This document shows, piece by piece, positions 37,301-45,453 of a stretch of 64,000 bases of DNA. The notes under the pieces were generated by a model. That model had not been told where the DNA came from. It searched no databases and saw nothing but the letters and a program-made list of their open reading frames with translations. This DNA comes from AP-15 sp963702685 (lineage in GTDB: Bacteria > Pseudomonadota > Alphaproteobacteria > ATCC43930 > CGMCC-115725): contig CAVPDQ010000005.1 of assembly GCA_963702685.1 (NCBI GenBank), positions 211,561 through 275,560 on the forward strand. The letters run 5' to 3'. A program made the position numbers and the translations under genes. Position 1 is the stretch's first letter; every line of letters begins with the position of its first letter.

Positions 37301-38785
37301 AGCATCTCTCCCGCAACAAAAGCCGGAAGATCGGAAAATTGCGCAGCCCGCTCCATCGCCTCGGCTGCACGCAACACCGTCGCCTCGTCGAAGGCGCGGC
37401 CGATGATTTGCAGCCCGAGCGGCAGGCCGTCGCCGGAAAGCCCGGCCGGGACCGAGATCGCCGGCAGCCCGGCGAGATCCGCCGGCACCGTGAACAAATC
37501 GTTCAGATACATCGCGATCGGGTCGGCGCTGTGCTCGCCGATCGCAAACGCGGCCGAGGGGGCGGTCGGCGCCAACAGACAATCGACCCGCTCGAAGGCT
37601 TGGGCGAAATCTTGCGCGACCAATGCCCGAACCCGCTGAGCTTTCAGATAGTAGGCATCGTAATAGCCGGCCGACAGCACATAGGTGCCGATCAAGATCC
37701 GGCGCTTGACCTCGGCGCCAAAGCCCGCGGCGCGTGTCGATCCGTACATCTCGTCGAGGCTGCCGCCCTCGACCCTGAGCCCGTAGCGCACCCCGTCGTA
37801 GCGGGCGAGGTTCGACGAAGCCTCGGCCGGTGCGATGATGTAATAGGCCGGGAGCGCATAGCGCGTGTGCGGCAGGCTGATCTCGACCGGCTCGGCGCCG
37901 GCGTCACGCAGCCAGGCGATGCCGCGCTGCCACAGCGCCTCGATCTCGCCCGACATGTTGTCGGCCCGGTATTCGCGCGGAATGCCGACGCGCAGCCCGC
38001 GCAGATCGCCGGTCAAAGCGGCCTCGTAATCCGGCACCGGCAGCGGCGCCGAGGTCGAAATCCTTCGGGTCGTGGCCGGCCATCGCGCGCAGCATGATTG
38101 CGGCGTCACGCACGGTCCGCGTCATCGGCCCCGGATGGTCGAGCGAGGAGGCATAGGCAATCACCCCCCAGCGCGAGCAGCGGCCATAGGTCGGCTTCAG
38201 CCCGACAATGCCGCAAAAGCCGGCGGGCTGGCGGATCGAGCCTCCGGTGTCGGTGCCGGTCGCCGCCAGCGCCGCGCGCGCCGCCACCGCCGCCGCCGAG
38301 CCGCCCGACGAGCCGCCCGGCACCAATGGCCGGTTGTCGCCGACAAGACGCCACGGGTTCTCGACCGGACCATAAAAGCTCGTCGTGCTCGACGAGCCCA
38401 TCGCAAATTCGTCGAGGTTGGTCTTGCCGAGCATGACCGCACCGGCCTGCCACAGCTTTTCGGTCACCGTCAATTCATAGAACGGCCGAAACCCGTCGAG
38501 GATGTGCGAGGCCGCCGTCGTCAAGACACCCTTGGTGCAATAGAGGTCCTTGACTGCGATCGGGATGCCGTCGAGCGGCCGTGCCTCGCCGCGCGCCAGG
38601 CGCCGGTCGGCAGCCTCGGCCATTTCGAGCGCTCGCTCCGGCGTCTCGGTGATAAAGGCGTTGAGCGGCCGCGCCGCCTCGACCGCGGCGATGTGGGCTT
38701 CGGTCAGCTCGCGCGCGGAGAGCTCCTTGCGGGCGAGCCGGTCGCGCGCCTCGGCGAGGCTCAGCCCGGTCAGCGCAGCGCTCAC
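37297..38785 (-). CDS. gatA: Aspartyl/glutamyl-tRNA amidotransferase subunit A, one frameshift
   Basis: About 495 residues. Amidase signature: catalytic Lys in IPIAVKDLYCT; Ser in PGGSSGGSAAAVAA and the second Ser in GTDTGGSIRQP. The frame breaks near 38060 where a TTT adds one T (HDPKD then STSAPLPVPDYEAAL). In an organism that lacks GlnRS this subunit would be essential, so I read the shift as a sequencing error. GTG start at 38783-38785 overlaps gatC. Confidence 0.93.
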
Positions 38786-39069
38786 TCGATCACTTTCGGC
38801 ACGGCAAAAAACCCCTTGGCGGTGCGCGGCGCATTGCCGAGCACAGCGTCGCGGCAGTCGCCGTCGGTGACCCGGTCGGCGCGCATCGGCAAGCCCGTCG
38901 CTGCGACGCTGGCCATCGGCGCCACCGCGCTCGTGTCCACCTCGTTCAATTGCTCGACCCAGCTCAGGATCTGCGACAATTCCGCCGCCAACGGCTCGAG
39001 CTCGCTGTCGGCAACCCTGATCCGCGCCAAAAGGGCGATATGCGCCACTGCGGCCTTGTCCAACGCCAT
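38782..39069 (-). CDS. gatC: Aspartyl/glutamyl-tRNA amidotransferase subunit C
   Basis: A 95-residue small subunit that stabilises GatA. VAHIALLARIRVADSELEPL, ILSWVEQLNEVDTSAV and GFFAVPKVIE are diagnostic. First gene of gatCAB; overlaps gatA by 4 bp. Confidence 0.95.
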   Translation of the reverse strand: MALDKAAVAHIALLARIRVADSELEPLAAELSQILSWVEQLNEVDTSAVAPMASVAATGLPMRADRVTDGDCRDAVLGNAPRTAKGFFAVPKVIE

Positions 39070-39156
39070 CCAACCACCTCAAGCCCGGAACCGGTTAAAA
39101 TAGGGTACCGTCGGCCCTGGTTCCAGCCGACCCGGGCCGCTCCGGCGGCGACAGGC

Positions 39157-39555
39157 CTATTGCCAATTTTCGACCCTCAGCCCGGGGATGCGTTCGAATT
39201 CGCGCAAATTGTTGGTCACGACGATCAATCCCTCGCTGCGAGCATGTGCGCCGATCAGCATGTCGTGCGGGCCGATCGGGCGGCCCACCCGCTCCAACGC
39301 GGTTCTGACCGAGCCATAATGAAACGCGGCCGCGACGGAGAACGGCAGGACTTCGAGCCGCGCGACGAACTGCTCGACCGCGCGCCGGTTTTCATCCGGA
39401 CGCGACGATTTTTCGATCCCGTGCCAGAGCTCGGCGAGCGTGACGACCGAAATGCAGAGCTGCTCTGCCAACCGATTGAACCGGTCGCGAAATGCCGCCG
39501 GACGGTTTTTCAGCACGTAAATACAGATGTCGGTATCCAACATGTATTGCAACAT
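39157..39555 (-). CDS. vapC: VapC-type PIN toxin (tRNA-fMet type)
   Basis: A 132-residue toxin. MLQYMLDTDICIYVLKN (first Asp), VTLAELWHGIEKSSRP (Glu), PIGPHDMLIGAHAR and VTNNLREFERIPGL: the pattern of the VapC that cleaves initiator tRNA. Overlaps vapB by 1 bp (TAATG). The pair lies between ruvX and gatC, genes that are usually adjacent. Confidence 0.93.
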   Translation of the reverse strand: MLQYMLDTDICIYVLKNRPAAFRDRFNRLAEQLCISVVTLAELWHGIEKSSRPDENRRAVEQFVARLEVLPFSVAAAFHYGSVRTALERVGRPIGPHDMLIGAHARSEGLIVVTNNLREFERIPGLRVENWQ

Positions 39556-39785
39556 TACAGCGGCTCACGTCCTTCCGCCGCCGGGTCCTCTCCTCTGGTA
39601 AAATCTTCCGATACGGATGGCCCATCGAGAAAAAACTCGTCCCAACGCCGATCGACTGGGACAATCAATCGACCCCGGCCGAGCTTCATGACCTCGACCT
39701 GCCGCACATCGGCCGGGAACGCCACCGCTTTCGGCAGGCGCACCGCCTGACTGCGATTGCTTTTGAAGACTGTCGAGCGAGCCAT
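39555..39785 (-). CDS. vapB: VapB/AbrB-type antitoxin
   Basis: A 76-residue antitoxin with an AbrB/MazE swapped-hairpin domain: ARSTVFKSNRSQAVRLPKAV and VEVMKLGRGRLIVPV. The C-terminal arm (WDEFFLDGPSVSED) binds the PIN toxin. An inverted repeat TATCC-N5-GGATA at about 39799-39813 directly upstream is a likely operator. Confidence 0.93.
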   Translation of the reverse strand: MARSTVFKSNRSQAVRLPKAVAFPADVRQVEVMKLGRGRLIVPVDRRWDEFFLDGPSVSEDFTRGEDPAAEGREPL

Positions 39786-39864
39786 CTGCTTCCAGGCATA
39801 TCCACTGGGGATATACCTAGGCCGCACCGTCGACGCGGTCAAGTCTGGCGGCGTATCCTCGGCC

Positions 39865-40347
39865 ATGATCCTGGATGATTGCAGGGCTCTCGCCGAGGCG
39901 GTGGCGGCGGGCGAGCGGCTGCTGGGGCTCGATGTCGGCACCAAGACGATCGGCCTCGCCCTTTCCGACACGCGCCGCCTCGTCGCCAGCCCGCTCGACA
40001 CGATCCGCCGCCGGCGCTTTCGCGAGGACATGGCGCAGCTCTTTTCGACGATCGACCGGCACGGCGTCGGCGGGCTCGTCATCGGCCTGCCGTTGACCTT
40101 GGCCGGCGGCGACGGGCCGCGCACCCAATCGGTGCGCCAGCTCGCCCGCAACCTCGTGGCGTTGCGCGATCTGCCGGTGGCGTTCTGGGACGAGCGGATG
40201 TCGACCGCCGCCGTCACCCGCGAGATGATCGCCGCCGACATGACCCGCAAGCGGCGCGCCGAGATCGTCGACCGCGTCGCCGCCGCCTACATCCTGCAAG
40301 GATGCCTGGATTATCTCGCCGGCGTTGCCCGCCTCGCACAAACCTGA
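39865..40347 (+). CDS. ruvX: Holliday junction resolvase-like RuvX/YqgF
   Basis: 160 residues with an RNase H-like fold: LLGLDVGTKTIGLALSDTR, VIGLPLTLAGGDGPRT and FWDERMSTAAVTRE with the conserved catalytic Asp/Glu residues (DVGTK, DER), and the final helix IVDRVAAAYILQGCLD. It is involved in 16S rRNA 5' maturation and/or recombination. ATG at 39865 (MILDDCRALAEA). Confidence 0.92.
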   Translation: MILDDCRALAEAVAAGERLLGLDVGTKTIGLALSDTRRLVASPLDTIRRRRFREDMAQLFSTIDRHGVGGLVIGLPLTLAGGDGPRTQSVRQLARNLVALRDLPVAFWDERMSTAAVTREMIAADMTRKRRAEIVDRVAAAYILQGCLDYLAGVARLAQT

Positions 40348-40494
40348 CGCGGATTGAGGGCGAATGCGCCACCGAAGGCTACATTGCCTGCGGCTGGCCA
40401 ACGATCTGCAGAAAGCTGAAGCAGAGCGAGCCGGCGATGACGCCGATCAACGTCCCCGCAACAGCAGGCTCCCCGCCATGGCGCAGGGTTCCGC

Positions 40495-40704
40495 TCAGTG
40501 GCAGGGGAAGCCGAGCAGGTGGCGCCCGTCATGCACAAGCTCGTGCACATACATTCCAGGGATGATGGAGGTGGCGCCCTGTTCGGCGCCGACAAAGTAG
40601 ATTGCCAGCATCAGAACCAGGCCGCCGAGGATTGCCCACGGCAACACCTCGCGGATCGGAATGCCGACCGGCTGGACAGTCGGCACAAACGGGGTGGCGG
40701 TCAT
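40495..40704 (-). CDS. cbtB: Cobalt transporter subunit CbtB
   Basis: A 69-residue protein with one transmembrane helix (VLPWAILGGLVLMLAIYFVG) and the family C-terminus MYVHELVHDGRHLLGFPCH, rich in metal-binding His. CbtB proteins usually act with CbtA to take up cobalt. Only a short hydrophobic frame follows (about 40400-40490, ending FLQIVGQPQAM), which may be a CbtA remnant. It lies 26 bp after the accessory gene of the cobalt enzyme operon, which makes a role in cobalt supply likely. Confidence 0.85.
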   Translation of the reverse strand: MTATPFVPTVQPVGIPIREVLPWAILGGLVLMLAIYFVGAEQGATSIIPGMYVHELVHDGRHLLGFPCH

Positions 40705-40730
40705 TGCTGGAGCTCCTGGGCATTTTCCGA

Positions 40731-41108
40731 CTAGGACGTCTCGAGCCGAGACCGGACGGCATCGAGGCGACCGGCGAGATCTTCTTCGCTCAGCAACCCG
40801 CGGCTCAGCATGATGTGAGCCAAGGCCAACAGCTGTTGCTCGGGCGCGGGCGTTCCACTGTACACGGTCTCACCGAGCTGATCCTCAGCGTGGCGCCGTT
40901 CCAGCGCAGGCAGAGCGGCACCGGCCGCGAGACACTCGCACGTCGCATAAAGGCTGACCTTCCAGGGCGGGTCGGGGTTGGTCACGCCGTAACGCGGTGC
41001 GAGCTTTTCCCAGGTCTTATCCCCGCTTCGAATGGTCTCCAGCAATGGGATCGGTGAAAGCTCGACTTGGCCTGCGGCAGCAGGCGGCCGATGATTTTCT
41101 CGGTTCAC
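40731..41108 (-). CDS. Nitrile hydratase/thiocyanate hydrolase accessory protein (P15K-like)
   Basis: A 125-residue protein with similarity to the N-terminal part of nitrile hydratase beta subunits: TWEKLAPRYGVTNPDPPWKV, SLYATCECLAAGAALPAL and LALAHIMLSRGLLSEED. Proteins like this (P15K in Thiobacillus, P14K in Rhodococcus) deliver cobalt to the alpha-type subunit. It follows scnC with a 12-bp gap and precedes cbtB. Expected action: metal insertion and Cys oxidation in ScnC. Confidence 0.82.
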   Translation of the reverse strand: MNRENHRPPAAAGQVELSPIPLLETIRSGDKTWEKLAPRYGVTNPDPPWKVSLYATCECLAAGAALPALERRHAEDQLGETVYSGTPAPEQQLLALAHIMLSRGLLSEEDLAGRLDAVRSRLETS

Positions 41109-41120
41109 CGGCCGACCCCT

Positions 41121-41846
41121 TTAATGGTGCTCATCGGGGACCGGACGGCTGGCCTTGTGGACCGGCCGAACATCATCCGCCTTCCGATCGGGCCGCGGCA
41201 AGGCAACGCCGATCATGCAGTCGCGGGTGACGATTTCCGCCAGCTGCTCCTCCGTCCAGTTCTCGGTGCCTGCGGGTCTCGAGGGAAGGACCATAAAGCG
41301 GCACTTCTGATTGGAGTCCTCGACCCGCACTTCCACCTCGGGGGGGAGAATCAATCCGAACTCCTCCAGCACATGGCGCGGCCGGTGCACCAACCTGCGA
41401 CGATAGTTGGGCGAACGGTACCAATAGGGCGAGTGACCGAGCAGCGGCCGCGGATAACACGAGCACAGGGTACAGACGATGACGTGATGCAGCGTCGGCG
41501 TATCTTCGAGGACGCGCAGCTCCATATAGTCGCTCGGGGTCCCCGAGCCGGTGGGCTCGGTCCAGTCGATGCCGATTTCGCGACAGGCAGCAACCGCATC
41601 GGCCAGCACGCGGGCCTTGAATGCCGGGTCGGTCCACGCCTTTGCAACGAGTCGCGAGCCTGCCGCCGGTCCGATCAATTCGGCCCACTCTGTAAACTTC
41701 CGGTGATCCTCGGCGGTGAACAGGCCCTTTTCGATCGCCAGCTCACGGACGGCGATTTCCAGCACCTCGAAGTCGGTAATTTCCTCGACCATTGGCGCCG
41801 CTGGATGCTCGTGATCGCCGTGCTCGTGCTCGTGCGAGTGTTGCAT
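41121..41846 (-). CDS. scnC: Thiocyanate hydrolase gamma subunit-like (cobalt-binding, nitrile-hydratase alpha family)
   Basis: A 241-residue catalytic subunit. The claw motif VCTLCSC (Cys at 125, 128 and 130) has Thr as in cobalt-type enzymes; Fe-type nitrile hydratases have Ser. RVLEDTPTLHHVIVCTLC, YWYRSPNYRRRLVHRPR and ADSNQK-like VRVEDSNQKCRF follow. The N-terminus is His/Glu-rich (HSHEHEHGDHEH), as I recall for Thiobacillus ScnC. The beta subunit is split in two upstream genes, as in thiocyanate hydrolase. The enzyme hydrolyses thiocyanate to carbonyl sulfide and ammonia; a three-subunit nitrile hydratase is the main alternative. Confidence 0.85.
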   Translation of the reverse strand: MQHSHEHEHGDHEHPAAPMVEEITDFEVLEIAVRELAIEKGLFTAEDHRKFTEWAELIGPAAGSRLVAKAWTDPAFKARVLADAVAACREIGIDWTEPTGSGTPSDYMELRVLEDTPTLHHVIVCTLCSCYPRPLLGHSPYWYRSPNYRRRLVHRPRHVLEEFGLILPPEVEVRVEDSNQKCRFMVLPSRPAGTENWTEEQLAEIVTRDCMIGVALPRPDRKADDVRPVHKASRPVPDEHH

Positions 41847-41871
41847 GCTCCGTGCTCCCTGCTTCCTGTGA

Positions 41872-42183
41872 TCAATCGCTGATCGGCTCGAGCCAGCGGT
41901 CGGGCAATTCGGTCTGCAACGTATCGTTGTCGAACGGGTAATCCTCCCAAAGGTCCTTCTGCCGAATCCGAACGATGTAAAACTGCTCGCGCTGCGCGTC
42001 GTCCCTATTCCAGGCCTCGTCTTCTGGAATGAGGTCTTCGTAAGTCCGGGCGGCAATCGTGCCGCTGACCCCCCGAACATACATTTGAGTACGGGTGTAA
42101 AACAGGTTCGGCAGATCCTTGATGCGAACACGATCGCCGACATTGAAGCGAGCGGGCACGCTCCGGGTTTCAGCGCTGTTCAT
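41872..42183 (-). CDS. scnA: Thiocyanate hydrolase alpha subunit-like (nitrile-hydratase beta C-terminal domain)
   Basis: A 103-residue protein equal to the SH3-like C-terminal half of nitrile hydratase beta. RFNVGDRVRIKDLPNLFYTR, MYVRGVSGTI and EQFYIVRIRQKDLWEDYPF are the family blocks. It overlaps scnB by 14 bp and ends 25 bp before scnC. In single-polypeptide beta subunits this domain is fused to the N-terminal one. Confidence 0.85.
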   Translation of the reverse strand: MNSAETRSVPARFNVGDRVRIKDLPNLFYTRTQMYVRGVSGTIAARTYEDLIPEDEAWNRDDAQREQFYIVRIRQKDLWEDYPFDNDTLQTELPDRWLEPISD

Positions 42184-42595
42184 GGCGGCCCTTCACCTCT
42201 GCAATCTTTTCGAGCAGCTCAATCAGCGAGACGTGGTTCTTGTCGACAAGCATTCGGGCTGCGGACCAAATCCAGCGTCCGTAGTAAGGGAAGCCGTAGT
42301 AGAGCGATAGACCCAGATCGTTGTTGCCCCGGCGCCGCCTTTCTTCGGCGTTCCACACTCCCTTCCAGCCGAGCACCTCGCAAGTGACATAGGTGTTCAG
42401 CTCCCACAGCTCCTCCTCTTTTTCCTCGTATCGGACCGGCGCATCGGTCTGGCCGCCCACATCGTGGGGGGGTGCCATGTAAGCCACGTATTGAGGATGC
42501 GCGACCTCGTAGGGCCAATCCTGATGCTGATGGATCGCCGGCGCCAACTGAGCTCCGAGCTCGTAATATTGTCGAAGGTCTCTTCGTGATGGCAT
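42170..42595 (-). CDS. scnB: Thiocyanate hydrolase beta subunit-like (nitrile-hydratase beta N-terminal domain)
   Basis: A 141-residue protein. DVGGQTDAPVRYEEKEEELW, ELNTYVTCEVLGWKGVWNAE and YYGRWIWSAARMLVDKN correspond to the helical N-terminal domain of nitrile hydratase beta, where (H)DVGG starts the core. ATG at 42593-42595 with AAGGAG about 11 bases upstream. First gene of the operon scnB-scnA-scnC-accessory-cbtB. No promoter or cobalamin riboswitch was evident in the 220 bp before it. Confidence 0.85.
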   Translation of the reverse strand: MPSRRDLRQYYELGAQLAPAIHQHQDWPYEVAHPQYVAYMAPPHDVGGQTDAPVRYEEKEEELWELNTYVTCEVLGWKGVWNAEERRRRGNNDLGLSLYYGFPYYGRWIWSAARMLVDKNHVSLIELLEKIAEVKGRHEQR

Positions 42596-42817
42596 CGCCG
42601 CTTCGCTCCTTCGCTTGCAGGTGATTGCGGACCAGCCACACAATCAGAAGATGGCCGAGCATATAAACCGACATTCCCCAATTCCGGGGCCGGTGAGGGC
42701 CAAAGTCTCATTTCTCGGCGTCTCGGGCAATAGGCGGAAGCCGCCGGTCTGGATCCCGATGCCGCCGCATTGACCGCCCCATCGACGGCCCATCGACGGC
42801 CCCGCGGCGGGCCGGGG

Positions 42818-43786
42818 TCAGGCGGGGCGGCGGTCGGTGCGGGCGGCGAGGCGAAATTCGATCGCGTCCCAGATCTTGGCCGCGATGTCGGTGCCGTCGA
42901 GCCGGTCGATCTCCTGGATGCCGGTCGGCGAGGTGACGTTGATCTCGGTCATCCAATCGCCGATCACATCGATGCCGACAAAAATGAGGCCCTGCGCGCG
43001 CAGGGTCGGGCCGATCGCGGCGCAGATCTCGCGCTCGCGCGCGGTCAGCTCGGTCTTCACCGGCTGCCCGCCGACATGCAAATTGGCGCGCGCCTCGCCT
43101 TCGGCCGGGACGCGCATGACGCCGCCCATCGGCTCACCCTCGACCAGGATGATGCGCTTGTCGCCCTGGCGCACCTCGGGCAGGTAGCGCTGCACCATGA
43201 CCGGCTCGCGCTGGACCTGCTCGTACATCTCCAACAGCGCCGTCAGGTTCTCGTCGCCGGGGCGCAGCCGGAAGACGCCCGCTCCGCCATTGCCGAACAG
43301 CGGCTTTAGGATGATGTCGCCGTGCTCGCGCCAAAAGGCGCGGATCTCGTCGCGGTCGCGGGTCAGGAGCGTGGGCGGCATCAGCTCGCGGAAGCGCAGC
43401 ACAAAGAGCTTTTCCGGCGCGTTGCGCACCGCCGCCGGATCGTTGACGACGAGCGGCCCGGCTTCGGGCAGCAGCTCGAGCAGATGCGTGGCGGTGATAT
43501 AGGCCATATCGAAAGGCGGGTCCTGGCGCATCAGGATCACGTCGAGCCCGCCGAGATCGAGCTCTTCGACGGCGCCAAAGCGGTGGTGATGGCCGTGGCG
43601 GCGAAATACTTCGAGCGGCCGGCCGCGGGCGTAGAGCCGGCCGTAGCGCAAGGTCAGCGCCTCGGGCAGGTAATGAAACAGCGCATGGCCGCGCGCCTGC
43701 GCCGCGAGGGCGAGGGCAAACGTCGAATCCGCATCGATGTTGATCGTGTCGATCGGGTCCATCTGGATCGCAACCGCGAGCCCCAT
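42818..43786 (-). CDS. gshB: Glutathione synthetase
   Basis: A 322-residue ATP-grasp enzyme that joins gamma-Glu-Cys and Gly. VAIQMDPIDTINIDADSTFA, LMRQDPPFDMAYITATHLL, DIILKPLFGNGGAGVFRL and FVGIDVIGDWMTEINVTSPTG are the prokaryotic GshB signatures. The location beside sirB1-BON-yraN-rsmI-lppC is a common alphaproteobacterial block, here split by higBA. Confidence 0.95.
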   Translation of the reverse strand: MGLAVAIQMDPIDTINIDADSTFALALAAQARGHALFHYLPEALTLRYGRLYARGRPLEVFRRHGHHHRFGAVEELDLGGLDVILMRQDPPFDMAYITATHLLELLPEAGPLVVNDPAAVRNAPEKLFVLRFRELMPPTLLTRDRDEIRAFWREHGDIILKPLFGNGGAGVFRLRPGDENLTALLEMYEQVQREPVMVQRYLPEVRQGDKRIILVEGEPMGGVMRVPAEGEARANLHVGGQPVKTELTAREREICAAIGPTLRAQGLIFVGIDVIGDWMTEINVTSPTGIQEIDRLDGTDIAAKIWDAIEFRLAARTDRRPA

Positions 43787-43878
43787 GCCGATCTCCTTCT
43801 GTCCCAGCCGGCATCTTACGCCACAGCGGATGCCTGCGGACCGGGATTATCCGGCGGTCGCCTGTTTGGCCGTTACGC

Positions 43879-43908
43879 TTGACGTATAACGTATATATGC
43901 AATATTGT
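43879..43908 (+). promoter_or_regulatory. Likely higBA promoter with ACGTATA repeats
   Basis: TTGACG (43879-43884) and TATTGT (43903-43908) are 18 bp apart, overlapping a direct repeat GTATA-ACGTATATA (about 43883-43897). It ends 9 bp before the higB start. Typical of an autoregulated TA promoter. Confidence 0.5.
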
Positions 43909-43916
43909 GGTCATAG

Positions 43917-44201
43917 ATGATTTTGAGCTACCGGGGCAAAAGAACGGAAGCGTTCGCGGCAGGTGAGTTTACCCGTGCGTTTCAGCGGTTCGAGCGGCAA
44001 GGCTACAAGCGGCTGGACATTCTGGATGCCGCAACCAGCTTGACTGACTTGCGGACCCTCCCCAGCAACCGCCTCGAGGCGCTGACGGGCGACCGCGCGG
44101 GGCAGTTCAGCATTCGCATCAACAGGCAATGGCGGATCTGCTTCGAATGGCCGGAAGGAGCGCCCGGCCCATCAAACGTCGAGTTTGTGGATTATCATTG
44201 A
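43917..44201 (+). CDS. higB: HigB-family (RelE-like) mRNA interferase toxin
   Basis: A 94-residue RelE-fold toxin. ILSYRGKRTEAFAAGEF, LDILDAATSLTDLRTLPSN, LTGDRAGQFSIRINRQWRI and FEWPEGAPGPSNVEFVDYH are the blocks of the HigB host-inhibition family. The toxin gene comes first, as is standard for higBA. Cleaves ribosome-bound mRNA. Confidence 0.93.
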   Translation: MILSYRGKRTEAFAAGEFTRAFQRFERQGYKRLDILDAATSLTDLRTLPSNRLEALTGDRAGQFSIRINRQWRICFEWPEGAPGPSNVEFVDYH

Positions 44202-44214
44202 AAGGTCTTTAGCC

Positions 44215-44514
44215 ATGGCCAGACCAGCCATCCACCCCGGCGAAATCCTCGCGGACGAGCTGGCTGAAATTGGGATCACGCCGACCGAGCTGGCCCGCCA
44301 GCTCGACGTCCCACCCAACCGTATCAGCCAGATCATTGCCGGCAAGCGGGCGATCACCGGCGACACCGCCTTGCGCCTCGGCCACTGGTTCCGCAACAGC
44401 GCACAGTTTTGGCTCAACCTGCAAACCGCCTACGATCTTCGCGTGGCGGCGGCAGCCGCGGGCCCCGAGGTTGAGGCTTTGCCTATGCGCCCGGCTGCTC
44501 TGGGCGCGGAATGA
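44215..44514 (+). CDS. higA: HigA-family antitoxin
   Basis: A 99-residue XRE-type helix-turn-helix antitoxin. IHPGEILADELAEIGITPTE, LARQLDVPPNRISQIIAGKR and WFRNSAQFWLNLQTAYDL are diagnostic. It starts 13 bp after higB (ATG 44215) and should repress the operon. Confidence 0.93.
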   Translation: MARPAIHPGEILADELAEIGITPTELARQLDVPPNRISQIIAGKRAITGDTALRLGHWFRNSAQFWLNLQTAYDLRVAAAAAGPEVEALPMRPAALGAE

Positions 44515-44593
44515 GGCTTTCGGAGAGCATCTTTCGGGCTCGCTTTCGGAGGGGGAATTCGATCTCGATGCTCATTGTCCAGAGCGACGCAGC

Positions 44594-45442
44594 TCAATTC
44601 AATTGGGTGCGCAACTGCTGGAGGAGGGCCGCAGCCTGATGGCGGGCGCGGCCGTCGGGGGCGCGCAGGACGAATTGCTCGAAGGCCGCGGCGGCTGCCC
44701 TGAGGTTGCCGAGACGGTGGTGGAGCAAGCCCGCCTCGCGCCATAAATCGGCAAGATCGGGAGCGAGCATCAGCATCGTTTCCAGCACTTTTGCCGCCCG
44801 CTCTTCCCGGTTTTGCTGGATGAGCCGCGATTTGATGTTGTTTTGCAGGCGCAGCAATACATCGCGGTCGGCAACCGGCGCGTAATGCTCGGGCGACAAC
44901 TCGCTGTCGCTGCCGCCGAGCGCCTTGAGGAGGTCGCGCAATTCGGCGGCAGCGCAGATTTGCCCCTGATGAAACGGGTCGAGGATCAGCCGCTCCGCAC
45001 CATCGGACAACCGCACCAGAAAATGGCCGGGGAAGGCGAGCCCGGCCGCCTCCCAGCCCTGGGCGCGGGCGATGTCGATAAAGAGAATGCCGAGCGCCAC
45101 CGGCAGGCCTCTGCGGCGGTCGATGACCCGCATCAGATTGGCGTTCTGCAAATCGTCGTAGGTCTCTTCGTCGCCGCTGTAGCCGTATTTCAGCAGGATG
45201 ATCTCGCTCAGCGCATGGGCGCGTGCGGCGACATCGCCGACTGCTTCGGGATGGCGCGCCACATCGCGGGCAACGAGCCGCAGATGCTCGCGATAGCGGG
45301 CGAAATCGACCCGCGGGCGCTCGAACGAGGCGAGCGCCAGCGCGGCCTCGGCGATCGGCAGGTCGGCCGCGCCCGACGCCCCGAGGTCGCGCAGAAACTC
45401 GGCGCAAGCCTGCGGGTCGGGGGCTTCGGGCGGCGCGCGCAT
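44594..45442 (-). CDS. SirB1-family protein (transglutaminase-like plus TPR)
   Basis: 282 residues. The SirB1 N-terminal transglutaminase-like fold is seen in YDDLQNANLMRVIDRRRGLP, VALGILFIDIARAQGWEAAG and GHFLVRL; TPR-like helices follow (LAPDLADLWREAGLLHHRLG). The family is often beside rsmI/prmC-type genes, though the molecular function is not clear. Part of the lppC-to-gshB block. Confidence 0.85.
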   Translation of the reverse strand: MRAPPEAPDPQACAEFLRDLGASGAADLPIAEAALALASFERPRVDFARYREHLRLVARDVARHPEAVGDVAARAHALSEIILLKYGYSGDEETYDDLQNANLMRVIDRRRGLPVALGILFIDIARAQGWEAAGLAFPGHFLVRLSDGAERLILDPFHQGQICAAAELRDLLKALGGSDSELSPEHYAPVADRDVLLRLQNNIKSRLIQQNREERAAKVLETMLMLAPDLADLWREAGLLHHRLGNLRAAAAAFEQFVLRAPDGRARHQAAALLQQLRTQLN

Positions 45443-45453
45443 GGCTTATCGGG

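Noticed and set aside
40380..40490. CbtA as the partner of CbtB
   Set aside because: Only about 30 hydrophobic codons (ending FLQIVGQPQAM) are visible, far short of a CbtA.
42570..42674. Short hydrophobic frame (MSVYMLGHLLIVWLVRN...) before scnB
   Set aside because: It overlaps the scnB start in another frame and has no ribosome-binding site; could be a leader peptide but not supported.
42644..42817. Cobalamin riboswitch upstream of scnB
   Set aside because: I looked for the B12-box core on the minus strand because of cbtB and found none.
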